DNA of 57,408 nt from Clostridia bacterium (lineage in GTDB: Bacteria; Bacillota; Clostridia; UBA1381), in assembly GCA_017443895.1 (NCBI GenBank), contig JAFSXU010000074.1, positions 1 through 57,408 of the forward strand. Direction: 5' to 3'. The notes under the pieces are model-generated. The model saw only the letters and a program-made list of their open reading frames with translations. It ran no database searches and had not been told where the DNA came from. Below are positions 7,856 through 15,741 of the stretch, one piece after another (within the stretch, counting starts at the first letter, position 1; each line of letters starts with the position of its first letter). The translations under genes and the position numbers were made by a program.

Positions 7856-9706
7856 TTATATTATCCATACATGGTAATCTTTGAGCAAGTAGTTTAGCTG
7901 CAGGATATAGCCATAGAACTGCGGTAGTGCCATTAGCTGACCGAAGAACGGTTTGCCAAGGTCTACCTTACCCTCCAATGCTTTTACGATATTATCCCTA
8001 TCGCAAAGGCTCAAAATCGGCGCATTACTATCTGAAATTGTATCATAGAGCATACCCTTTACAATTTTCTCATATTCGGGGTTATGCGTTTTGGGGAACG
8101 GGCTTTTCTTTCTCAGTCTTACATCTTCGGGCAATATTCCCTTTGCCGCCTCCCTTAGGACATTCTTTGATACATTATCCTTATTCTTCATACTCCACGG
8201 GATATTCCATACATACTCTACAAGTCTATGGTCGCAAAACGGTACTCTTACCTCCAAGCCCTGTGCCATGGACATTCTATCCTTTCTATCCAGCAGATTT
8301 GTCATAAACCAGTTAATATTAAGATATGCTATCTCTCTCCTTCTCTTTTCCTCCGCATTATCACCCTCATACACAGGTACTTCGTCAATCGACTCAAAAT
8401 AACGCATTTTTGAGTATTCGCTAAGGTTTAGCGTATTCCTTACGGCAGGTCGTAATATACTTTCCCTTAAACTCTGGTCATAGCACCACGGGAATGCATC
8501 TCTTGAAAATGCAGTCTTATCCCTAAACCAAGGATAGCCTCCGAATATCTCATCCGAACACTCGCCCGACAGCACAACCGTATGATTTTTCTTTACCTCA
8601 CCGCAATAATACAAAAGCGACGCATCAACATCCGCCATACCCGGTAAATCTTTGGCAAGCAACGCCTGTTCCAACAAATCTCCCAATGTATGTGTCGGGC
8701 AGACAAGGTTTTTATGCTCGGTATTAAACTCCTCGCACATTCTCGGCACCCATGCACTATCGGAGTCGGGCTGAAACGCTGACGGTTTAAAATACTCGTT
8801 ATTTCCCTCATAATCAAACGAATAAGTGGAGAGCTGTTTATTGTGTTTTTCCATTTCCCTTGCCGCAACTGCGGTTATAATGCTTGAATCAAGTCCGCCC
8901 GACAAAAATGTTGCAATAGGAACATCAGACACAAGCTGCCGCCGTATTGAATCGGTTACAAGCTCCCTTACCCTGTCAATCGTATCTTCATAGCTATCGG
9001 TATGCTCGCCCGATTTTAGCGACCAGTATTTGGTTATCTTTTTACCGTATCTGTTTATAACCATATACCGCGCAGGTCTTAGCTCCCGTACATTATAGAA
9101 CACTCCCTCGCCCTGTGTCCTTGCAGGGCTCATTGCAAACAGCTCGCAAAGTCCTGTTTTATTGAGTTTCGGCACAATTCCCGGATATTCAAACAGTGCT
9201 TTTATCTCCGATGCAAAAACGAGGCTGTTATCAATCTCACTGTAAAACAGCGGTTTTACGCCAAACCTATCCCTGCACATAAACACTTCCTGGCGCATCG
9301 AGTCCCAAATGGCAAAGGCATATATACCGTTTAGCATATTGACACATTCCCTGCCGTACTGGATATATGCATAGAGCAATACCTCCGTATCAGAGGTTGT
9401 GCTAAACTTATAGCCATGAGTTATAAGCCTATCCCGAATTTCATCGGTATTATACAGTTCTCCGTTATATGTAATTACAAATTCGTGCCCCTCAACGGTG
9501 CGCTTCATCGGCTGTTTTCCGCCCTCTATGTCTATTACGGACAATCGTGCATGGGAAAATACCGCATGCTCACACACGCATTCACCACTCGCATCAGGAC
9601 CTCTATGCCTTAGCTTATCAGCCATATTTTTAGCTATTGCTCTATATTTTTCACTGTCATTTATATAATTATTACGAAAATTTATAAATCCGCTTATTCC
9701 GCACAT
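7856..9706 (-). CDS. asnB: Asparagine synthase (glutamine-hydrolysing)
   Basis: A 616-residue enzyme that makes asparagine from aspartate, ATP and glutamine-derived ammonia. Cys2 after the start (MCGISGF) is the class II glutaminase nucleophile. RLSVIDIEGGKQPM and YNGELYN belong to the glutaminase domain (1-205). The C-terminal synthase domain has the PP-loop SGGLDSS and the LSGECSDEIFGGYPW motif. Length and motifs are complete, so it is not a lasso-type cyclase remnant. The RBS (GGGGG) lies inside a hairpin at 9711-9752 formed just upstream. Confidence 0.94.
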   Translation of the reverse strand: MCGISGFINFRNNYINDSEKYRAIAKNMADKLRHRGPDASGECVCEHAVFSHARLSVIDIEGGKQPMKRTVEGHEFVITYNGELYNTDEIRDRLITHGYKFSTTSDTEVLLYAYIQYGRECVNMLNGIYAFAIWDSMRQEVFMCRDRFGVKPLFYSEIDNSLVFASEIKALFEYPGIVPKLNKTGLCELFAMSPARTQGEGVFYNVRELRPARYMVINRYGKKITKYWSLKSGEHTDSYEDTIDRVRELVTDSIRRQLVSDVPIATFLSGGLDSSIITAVAAREMEKHNKQLSTYSFDYEGNNEYFKPSAFQPDSDSAWVPRMCEEFNTEHKNLVCPTHTLGDLLEQALLAKDLPGMADVDASLLYYCGEVKKNHTVVLSGECSDEIFGGYPWFRDKTAFSRDAFPWCYDQSLRESILRPAVRNTLNLSEYSKMRYFESIDEVPVYEGDNAEEKRRREIAYLNINWFMTNLLDRKDRMSMAQGLEVRVPFCDHRLVEYVWNIPWSMKNKDNVSKNVLREAAKGILPEDVRLRKKSPFPKTHNPEYEKIVKGMLYDTISDSNAPILSLCDRDNIVKALEGKVDLGKPFFGQLMALPQFYGYILQLNYLLKDYHVWII

Positions 9707-9710
9707 AAAA

Positions 9711-9752
9711 ATACCCCCATATACTAATACTACATTTAATATATGTGGGTAT
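9711..9752 (-). terminator. Hairpin downstream of the radical SAM gene that overlaps the asnB RBS
   Basis: On the minus strand ATACCCACATATA (9752-9740) pairs with TATATGGGGGTAT (9723-9711), 12 of 13 pairs, followed by TTTT. It can terminate the upstream unit. The 3' arm contains the GGGGG that serves as the asnB ribosome binding site, so it may also attenuate or gate asnB translation (inference). Confidence 0.6.
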
Positions 9753-9773
9753 GGTATAAAAATGTGAATAAAT

Positions 9774-10376
9774 TTAGTCCTCCCAAGGTCTTATACGATA
9801 TGTTGCGCCGATACTCTCGCAGATTTTACGGCATTGTTCCTCTTCCGCCTTTGTAAGCGTGGTATCAACAGTTGTTAAAACCACCTCGCCTACATATTCA
9901 CGGACATTTTTTGCAAATTCAAGCATTGCATCAAACGACTCTATTCCAAACCTTGACCTTGTAAGCTCCAAATACCGTTCCTTATTCGGAGTATTAAGGC
10001 TTATTGAAACTATATCAATCTTATCCTTATACATGGGTGCTGTGTTTTTGCCGTTTACCAAATCGCCAAGTCCGTTAGTATTTACGCGGATTGTTTTATT
10101 ATACTTTTCTTTTACAAACTCCGCAACCGAAAGCATGGTATCAAGGCGCTCTGTCGGCTCGCCAAAACCGCAAAATACTACTTCCCCATACTTTGACATA
10201 TCAAATTTTGAAAACTCGGCTTTTACCTCGTCTGCACTTGGCTCACGCTCCAACCACAGGCTTCCGCTATTCTCCATTTCGTCCCGTGTCTGCCTTAAAC
10301 AGAAGGTACACTGACACGGACATTTATTTGTCAGATTGACATACAGATTATTATGAACCTCATATAAAATTACCAT
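9774..10376 (-). CDS. TatD-family-linked radical SAM protein
   Basis: This 200-residue radical SAM protein starts MVILYEVHNNLYVNLTNKC. The Cx3Cx2C cluster ligands are Cys19, Cys23 and Cys26 (NKCPCQCTFCLRQ), binding the 4Fe-4S/SAM centre. The GFGEPTERLD motif and VRVNTNGLG-type strand match the short family usually found beside or fused to TatD nucleases. No tatD is present in the window. The substrate is unknown. It lies downstream of rsmE and the CbiK-like gene. Confidence 0.85.
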   Translation of the reverse strand: MVILYEVHNNLYVNLTNKCPCQCTFCLRQTRDEMENSGSLWLEREPSADEVKAEFSKFDMSKYGEVVFCGFGEPTERLDTMLSVAEFVKEKYNKTIRVNTNGLGDLVNGKNTAPMYKDKIDIVSISLNTPNKERYLELTRSRFGIESFDAMLEFAKNVREYVGEVVLTTVDTTLTKAEEEQCRKICESIGATYRIRPWED

Positions 10377-10426
10377 TTTTATAACAACTAACTCCTTTGA
10401 TAAACTTAAAACTAATATAAAATCAT

Positions 10427-11347
10427 TTACATAACAGATTTTGTGTGCTCTACTATCAGCCTGCGTATGCCCTTATATGCGCAAAGGCCTTTATAGTAGC
10501 AGCCACAATTAAAGCCTGCCTGTGAAAATGCATTATACCACGATTTTTCGTTATCCCTTGACATAGCAAGCGCAAGTTCTTCGTCTAAGGCTATCTCCAG
10601 CGGGCAGATTATAACATTTTGATAGTTACCCATTTCAATATCCGATATTACCTTATCAAGCCCCGGATAGCTTGTTACGGTACCTACAAACACATTATCT
10701 GTTCCAAGCTGTTTTATACGCTCATTAAGGGCAATATATGACGAGTTTGAATAATGCGTTGTACCCTTACCCAAAAATACCACAGCAGTATCCTCATCGG
10801 TTCCCGATGTACAAGCCGCAAGCGTTTTTGCAACATATGTATAGTCGCTGTCCGATGACAACAGAGCAGGAGCAAATTTTACGCTCTCAAACATATCCTT
10901 TTTATATGCCATAATATTATGTATCTTCTCAAGCTCATATCCGTTTATGACGCTCATAGGCACCAAAACAAGGTCGGTAAATGCTTCGTCTGCCAATCTG
11001 TCTACAAGGGCATCAAGTCCGTCAAGGCCGGTATACTTTACAAGATAGCCGTTAAATCCGCCTGTAGGCATCTCATTCTTGCCCACACCTACCAATATTA
11101 CGGCTTTTTTTGTAATCTTATCCCGTATTACCTTTGCAATGCCAATCCCTGCTATAACTCCGATAATACCTACGCCTATTGAAATAACAGTCGCAACACC
11201 TTTGCCTATCCCCTTCTTTGACTGCTTAGTACGCACCCTTATCTGTTTTGGGATATAGCGCTCAATATTACGCTTTGAAAATTTCGGTTTTTCTTTTAAA
11301 ACAAATTTTCTAAAAGCCGAAACTATGCCCTTTCCAAAATTAAACAT
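10427..11347 (-). CDS. CbiK-like protein with membrane anchor and lost metal ligands
   Basis: Residues about 80-305 follow the anaerobic cobaltochelatase CbiK fold: VINGYELEKI (134-142), VVFLGKGTTH (189-198), VGTVTSYPGLD (221-231), CPLEIALDEE (248-257), SW (269-270) and KGLCAYKGIRRLIVEH (286-301). The residues that hold the metal in CbiK appear replaced: His by Lys194, Glu by Thr225, and His by Glu257. The N-terminus adds a basic region (1-49) and a Gly/Ile-rich transmembrane segment (50-75), absent from ordinary CbiK. Chelatase activity is therefore unlikely. It follows rsmE by 14 nt. The role is unknown. Confidence 0.7.
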   Translation of the reverse strand: MFNFGKGIVSAFRKFVLKEKPKFSKRNIERYIPKQIRVRTKQSKKGIGKGVATVISIGVGIIGVIAGIGIAKVIRDKITKKAVILVGVGKNEMPTGGFNGYLVKYTGLDGLDALVDRLADEAFTDLVLVPMSVINGYELEKIHNIMAYKKDMFESVKFAPALLSSDSDYTYVAKTLAACTSGTDEDTAVVFLGKGTTHYSNSSYIALNERIKQLGTDNVFVGTVTSYPGLDKVISDIEMGNYQNVIICPLEIALDEELALAMSRDNEKSWYNAFSQAGFNCGCYYKGLCAYKGIRRLIVEHTKSVM

Positions 11348-11361
11348 TTCCTATCCTCCCA

Positions 11362-12108
11362 CTACATATTTATATCGCCAATCTCGTACATAAGCATTGC
11401 CAAAACCGCCTCTCCTGCCGTTTCTGTACGCAATATACGCTTACCCAAGGTTACGGTTTGTATTCCGTTTTCTTTTAGCCGTTCAACCTCCAAAAGGTCA
11501 TAACCACCCTCGGGACCTATCATAAATCCAACAGTTTTTACGCCGTTCTTTGATGTCAGCACAGTTCTTAACCCTTGCTGTTCCTCGCACTCATACGGCG
11601 CAAAGTACAGTTCATTCGTCTTTAGCCTTACAATAGCCTCATCAAAGCTTATCGGCTCATGAACGCTTGGTATTATGCCCCTCTGCGACTGTTTCGCCGC
11701 CTCGGCGCAGATTTTATTCCATCTTTCGAGCTTTTTCCTGCCCGACTTATCATTATCCATTTTCGATACGCACCGTTTCATCGCCACAGGCACAATATCG
11801 GAAATTCCAAGCTCCGTTGTCTTTTGGATAATATACTCCATTTTTGTTCCCTTTGGAATACCCTGATACAATGTAACCCTTACGGGCGGTTCTGTTTTAC
11901 TCTGCAGGCGCTCGTTTATATCACAAATTATCTCATTTTTCGTAATCTTGGAAATAGTCGCCTTATAGTCATATCCCTTGCCATCACAGGCGACAATCTC
12001 ATCGCCCTCATTCATTCTGAGTACTTTTATGATATGCCATACATCGTCTGTATCTATAAGTATTTTATTGTCCTTTATATTCTCAATCGGAACAAAAAAT
12101 CTCGGCAT
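11362..12108 (-). CDS. rsmE: 16S rRNA (uracil-1498-N3)-methyltransferase
   Basis: A 248-residue SPOUT methyltransferase of the RsmE family. It begins MPRFFVPIENIKDNKILI, has the PUA-like N-terminal region (HIIKVLRMNEGDEI), and the SAM-binding trefoil-knot signature GPEGGYDLLEVERL and LGKRILRTETAGEAVLAML near the C-terminus. It methylates U1498 in the decoding region of 16S rRNA. It has its own consensus promoter (12161-12189) and leads a unit with the CbiK-like and radical SAM genes. Confidence 0.95.
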   Translation of the reverse strand: MPRFFVPIENIKDNKILIDTDDVWHIIKVLRMNEGDEIVACDGKGYDYKATISKITKNEIICDINERLQSKTEPPVRVTLYQGIPKGTKMEYIIQKTTELGISDIVPVAMKRCVSKMDNDKSGRKKLERWNKICAEAAKQSQRGIIPSVHEPISFDEAIVRLKTNELYFAPYECEEQQGLRTVLTSKNGVKTVGFMIGPEGGYDLLEVERLKENGIQTVTLGKRILRTETAGEAVLAMLMYEIGDINM

Positions 12109-12160
12109 CAGTTTACTCCTTTTACTTTTTGTAATCTAAATGTAATAAATATGTAATATT

Positions 12161-12189
12161 AGTATACCCCATAAATATACCATTGTCAA
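12161..12189 (-). promoter_or_regulatory. SigA promoter of rsmE
   Basis: Perfect TTGACA (12184-12189) and TATACT (12161-12166) with a 17-bp spacer on the minus strand. The -35 overlaps the stop codon of the upstream dipeptidase gene. Confidence 0.75.
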
Positions 12190-13082
12190 CTATTTATGTA
12201 AACTTTTTCAAATAAAGTTTGAAAATTTTTGTGGCTGATTTTTTCCACCTGCGCATCGGTATAGTTTAACTGTAAAAGTCTGTCAAACACCTTATATAAG
12301 TCCTGACAGCCCGATATACCACTCGGCAAATGCCCGTCTACCCCGTCAAAGTCAGAGCCGATACCGACCGAGTTTTCTCCGCCCAGGCTCATAAAATGCT
12401 CTATATGGCGCACAACATCGTCTATTGTTGCCATATGGGTTTTAGTTAAAAACATCGGGTATAGGTTTATTCCGACGCAGCCGCCCGAATTTACGATATG
12501 CAAAAACATATCGTCTGTAATATTTCTCGGATGCATACACTCTGCTCTTGAGCAAGAATGTGATGCGATAATCGGGAGAGTGGCATATTCTATGACATCA
12601 TAAAATGATTTATCGTTAAGATGTGAAACATCTGCAAATATTCCAAGCTCGTTCATACGGTGTATAACCTTTTTCCCAAACTCACTAAGCCCGATATTTT
12701 TGTCCATCTCATGCGCTCCGCCTGAAAGAGCGTTTGTGTTATTCCAGGTTAAGGCAATCATTCTTACGCCCATATCATAAAATTCGTCAAGCGTTTTTAA
12801 ATCCTCTATTCCCTCGCCGCCCTCGATACTCAATATAGTTTTTACATTGGGCAGATTTATATTATCAACCACTCTATAATAAGTTTTTATTAAAGAGATT
12901 GTTCTGTCTTTGGCTTTTTTATAAAATTTGGGCGCGACAAAGCACGCCATAACCTGCGTATAGCTTTTATAGTCCGACATTCGCTTTAGGTCTATCTCAC
13001 AACCGTTTTCATAAAAATCGGCATTGCAATCAAGAATTTTACAAAGCGTGTCGCAATGCGTGTCAAATATGCTATATTCCAT
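12186..13082 (-). CDS. Membrane-dipeptidase family (M19) metallopeptidase
   Basis: A 298-residue zinc dipeptidase of the renal-dipeptidase family. The HxD ligand pair is in FDTHCDTLCK (residues 7-13), the bridging Glu in IEGGEGIED, the His ligands in DVSHLND and ASHSCSRA, and the final Asp in GSDFDGVDG. The family hydrolyses dipeptides, often containing a D-residue. There is no signal peptide, so it is probably cytoplasmic. The ATG directly follows the yraN stop codon (no gap), implying coupling in an rnhB-yraN-dipeptidase operon. Confidence 0.92.
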   Translation of the reverse strand: MEYSIFDTHCDTLCKILDCNADFYENGCEIDLKRMSDYKSYTQVMACFVAPKFYKKAKDRTISLIKTYYRVVDNINLPNVKTILSIEGGEGIEDLKTLDEFYDMGVRMIALTWNNTNALSGGAHEMDKNIGLSEFGKKVIHRMNELGIFADVSHLNDKSFYDVIEYATLPIIASHSCSRAECMHPRNITDDMFLHIVNSGGCVGINLYPMFLTKTHMATIDDVVRHIEHFMSLGGENSVGIGSDFDGVDGHLPSGISGCQDLYKVFDRLLQLNYTDAQVEKISHKNFQTLFEKVYINS

Positions 13083-13439
13083 TTAAAATGCATCCTTTAT
13101 ATGATTTAATGATTTTACTTTTAACTTATCGCCCTCATATGTATAATACACCTCTATTACATCAAACCGTACCGCCTTATCCGAGCTTCCGATATATGAA
13201 AGAGCTGTATTTTTTATATGCTGTATTTTTCTGTAATCGACATACTCCGATGCGTTTGCAAATTTATTGTTCCTGCGTGTTTTTACCTCGATAAATACCG
13301 TATATTCATTGTCCTTGGCAATTATATCAACCTCGCCAAGCTTTATTTTATAGTTTCGGTGTAAAATTTCATAATCATTGTCCTCAAGATAGTGACACGC
13401 CATTTCTTCACCAAAATCCCCTATTTCTTTTGTTGTCAT
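13083..13439 (-). CDS. yraN: YraN family (UPF0102) nuclease-like protein
   Basis: A 118-residue Holliday-junction-resolvase-fold protein. GDFGEEMACHYLEDNDYEILHRNYK and GEVDIIAKDNEYTVFIEVKTRRN carry the Glu/Asp/ExK residues of the restriction-endonuclease-like core. The family usually sits beside rnhB, as here (one nucleotide gap). The substrate is not established; a role in DNA repair or processing is inferred. Confidence 0.93.
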   Translation of the reverse strand: MTTKEIGDFGEEMACHYLEDNDYEILHRNYKIKLGEVDIIAKDNEYTVFIEVKTRRNNKFANASEYVDYRKIQHIKNTALSYIGSSDKAVRFDVIEVYYTYEGDKLKVKSLNHIKDAF

Positions 13440-13440
13440 A

Positions 13441-14085
13441 CTATTCTCCCAATATCTTTTTCAAGAAAGTTATGCGGTGTATCGGGCATGGCCCGTATTT
13501 TTTAAGCGCCTCGGTATGCTCCTTTGTTCCGTAACCGCTGTGCTTTGAAAAGCCGTATTCGGGGTAAAGCTCAGACATCTTATCCATATACCTATCCCTT
13601 GACACCTTTGCAAGGATTGACGCCGCCGCAATAGATGCACTCTTTGCATCGCCCTTTACTATCGTTTCATGAGGTAAGGACATACCCTTTATCCTGTTGC
13701 CGTCTATTAGTACATAATCGGGCGCTGTAGTAAGTCCCGATACTGCGCCGTTCATAGCTTCAAAGGTAGCATTTAGGATATTTATCTCATCAATCCGCTT
13801 TTCATCAACCGAAAATACCGAATATGCAACCGCTCTTTTGCAAATTTCATCAAACAGTGCCTCACGGCGCTTTTTGCTTAGCTTTTTAGAGTCGTTTAGC
13901 CCCTCTATTATATCATTATCCTTTAAAATTACCGCCGCCGCATACACAGGTCCTGCCAAAGGTCCTCTGCCTGCCTCATCAACGCCTGCAATATAGTTTA
14001 GTCCTGTATTTTTCAGCTCGCACTCTCTTCTATACATCTCCAAAACACGAGCCTGTTCCTCTTCTTTTGTGAGTTTTTTTGGCAT
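13441..14085 (-). CDS. rnhB: Ribonuclease HII
   Basis: A 214-residue endonuclease that cleaves RNA in RNA-DNA hybrids and removes misincorporated ribonucleotides. GVDEAGRGPLAGPVYAAAVIL has the first catalytic Asp-Glu, LIDGN and the AAASILAKVSRDRYM block hold the rest, and HSGYGTKEH is the conserved C-terminal motif. I chose the ATG at 14085 because GCGGAGG lies 8 nt upstream; an in-frame TTG at 14112 lacks an RBS. Confidence 0.95.
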   Translation of the reverse strand: MPKKLTKEEEQARVLEMYRRECELKNTGLNYIAGVDEAGRGPLAGPVYAAAVILKDNDIIEGLNDSKKLSKKRREALFDEICKRAVAYSVFSVDEKRIDEINILNATFEAMNGAVSGLTTAPDYVLIDGNRIKGMSLPHETIVKGDAKSASIAAASILAKVSRDRYMDKMSELYPEYGFSKHSGYGTKEHTEALKKYGPCPIHRITFLKKILGE

Positions 14086-14180
14086 TTTTATATCCTCCGC
14101 AATTTTTTTCAAAATTATTATACCATTTTTTTATCTTTTGTGCTATACTTATTACAAATATATTCTAAGGAGAAACGAAA

Positions 14181-14825
14181 TTGATTTATACCCGCGAAAT
14201 TGACGATCCGTTATTGATACAATTTATAATTTTGTTTACGCTCTACTCTTCCGATGAGAGCCTGGCATATCCCGATCTTGTAACCGTTATTATGGATAAC
14301 TGCAACATAAATTACATTGATTTTCAGGTGGCACTTGATAACCTTAAAAAGACAGAACATATCAAAACTCATATGATTGGCGTTAAACTACAGATGTTTG
14401 ATATTACCGACAAGGGTAAAAACCTTTACGATTTCTTTATGCAGGATGTTCCGATATATATTCAAGACCCCATAAGAGAGTCCATAAAACAGCTATTTAT
14501 CGACAAGCGCCGTGCTCATGCTGTTCAGGCAAAGGTTATTCCCATTTCCAAAAAGGAATACCGTATTGAGTGCAAGCTCTATGATGATGATAAGCTCCAG
14601 TTATTGGGACTTAATATGTATGCCGGCGACCGTGACGAGGCGGAGCGGATGGAGAAAAAATTTAAGCGTCACTATGTCGATATTTACAAAGGTATTGTAG
14701 GCGTTATGACACATGACTACGGCGATGAGGATGAGGACAGACCTTATGATATGTTCTACGATGCACCGCCTGTCGAAAAAATTACAAGCGCCGATATTGA
14801 AAATGACAAAAATAATGAGGAATAG
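14181..14825 (+). CDS. DUF4364 family protein
   Basis: This 214-residue protein fits DUF4364, found in Clostridia. It starts at TTG with AAGGAG 10 nt upstream. Residues 1-85 look like a winged-helix domain (LIQFIILFTLYSSDESLAYPDLVTVI, then FDITDKGKNLYDFF). The C-terminal half is mixed alpha/beta with an acidic tail. A DNA-binding regulatory role is plausible but unproven. It is monocistronic, and convergent with the PdaA-like gene. Confidence 0.82.
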   Translation: MIYTREIDDPLLIQFIILFTLYSSDESLAYPDLVTVIMDNCNINYIDFQVALDNLKKTEHIKTHMIGVKLQMFDITDKGKNLYDFFMQDVPIYIQDPIRESIKQLFIDKRRAHAVQAKVIPISKKEYRIECKLYDDDKLQLLGLNMYAGDRDEAERMEKKFKRHYVDIYKGIVGVMTHDYGDEDEDRPYDMFYDAPPVEKITSADIENDKNNEE

Positions 14826-14843
14826 CATATTTTATGCTATTCC
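14819..14843. terminator. Hairpin across the convergent gene ends
   Basis: GGAATAGCATA (14819-14829) and TATGCTATTCC (14833-14843) form a perfect 11-bp stem with a 3-nt loop. It spans both stop codons of the convergent DUF4364 and deacetylase genes. No T-tract follows, so intrinsic termination is uncertain; protection of both 3' ends is possible. Confidence 0.5.
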
Positions 14844-15625
14844 AGCTCACGAAGGCTTCTGAACTGGTAGCCTTCTTTTTTTGCGTATTTTATAATATCG
14901 TCAAGCGCCTGTGCATTATCAGATGATACTGCGTGGAGTAAAATTATTGCACCGTCATGAAGATACGGCACTACGCTGTCATATGCATACTTTGCGCCCT
15001 GCTGTTTATTAACATCCCAGTCGCAATACGCAAAGCTCCAGAGTATTGTTTTATAGCCCATATCCCTTGATACGGCAAGCGATTTTTCGGAAAATGTACC
15101 CTCAGGCGGACGGACATATTCCATTTTTACGCCGTATAGGTCACTGCACATTTTATCAAGGTCTGAAAGCTCCTTTTTAACCGTTTCGGCATCGGAGTGT
15201 GCCATATTTATATGATTTACGGTATGGTTTCCGATTATATGTCCCTCATCACGCATACGGCAGATTAAATCAGTTTGCTTTTCAAGGTACGGACCTGTTA
15301 CAAAAAATGCGGCGCTTACTTTGTTTACCGCAAGCACATCAAGAATTTTTGAGGTATATCCGTTTTCATAGCCCTCGTCAAATGTAAGGTATAATACTTT
15401 CTTCCCCGATGTGTCCATATAGTACCCGTCATATGCGCCAAGCATTGATACCTGCTTTGTATCAACCTCTGGCGCAGTGCCTTTTTTTCGTACAAAGCCC
15501 CAGTTTTGCGCCTCTTGACTCAGCTCATCATACGAGGTATAGCTTACCTCGTTATATGTAGGCACACTGTAACAGCCACTTAACATAGTGCTAATAACAA
15601 GCACGATTAAAAATTTTATTTTCAT
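14837..15625 (-). CDS. PdaA-like polysaccharide deacetylase lipoprotein
   Basis: A 262-residue NodB-fold deacetylase. The lipobox LSGC at 15-18 predicts a lipoprotein on the outer face of the membrane. Motif 1 is TFDEGYENGYT, the variant used by PdaA, which deacetylates N-acetylmuramic acid on the path to spore-cortex muramic delta-lactam. Motif 2 NHTVNH, VRPPEGTFS and ILLHAVSSDN complete the catalytic set. A spore-cortex role is inferred; other peptidoglycan edits are possible. It is divergent from a second deacetylase gene. Confidence 0.88.
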   Translation of the reverse strand: MKIKFLIVLVISTMLSGCYSVPTYNEVSYTSYDELSQEAQNWGFVRKKGTAPEVDTKQVSMLGAYDGYYMDTSGKKVLYLTFDEGYENGYTSKILDVLAVNKVSAAFFVTGPYLEKQTDLICRMRDEGHIIGNHTVNHINMAHSDAETVKKELSDLDKMCSDLYGVKMEYVRPPEGTFSEKSLAVSRDMGYKTILWSFAYCDWDVNKQQGAKYAYDSVVPYLHDGAIILLHAVSSDNAQALDDIIKYAKKEGYQFRSLRELE

Positions 15626-15669
15626 AACAGCCTCCTTAAATTTTTCTATAAATTATTGATAATTTAGTG

Positions 15670-15698
15670 TTGAAATTTTTTAATTATTGGTATATAAT
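15670..15698 (+). promoter_or_regulatory. SigA-type promoter of the second deacetylase
   Basis: TTGAAA (15670-15675), a 17-bp spacer and a perfect TATAAT (15693-15698) stand 44 bp before the ATG at 15742. Confidence 0.7.
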
Positions 15699-15741
15699 TA
15701 TTGTATATTTAGATTTTTGTCAAAAAATGGGGGTTTTTACA

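Noticed and set aside
7630-9706. A lasso-peptide cluster: small peptide gene next to an asparagine-synthetase-like gene.
   Set aside because: AsnB is full length with an intact Cys2 glutaminase and synthase motifs, is convergent to the peptide gene, and no B-type protease or RRE gene is present.
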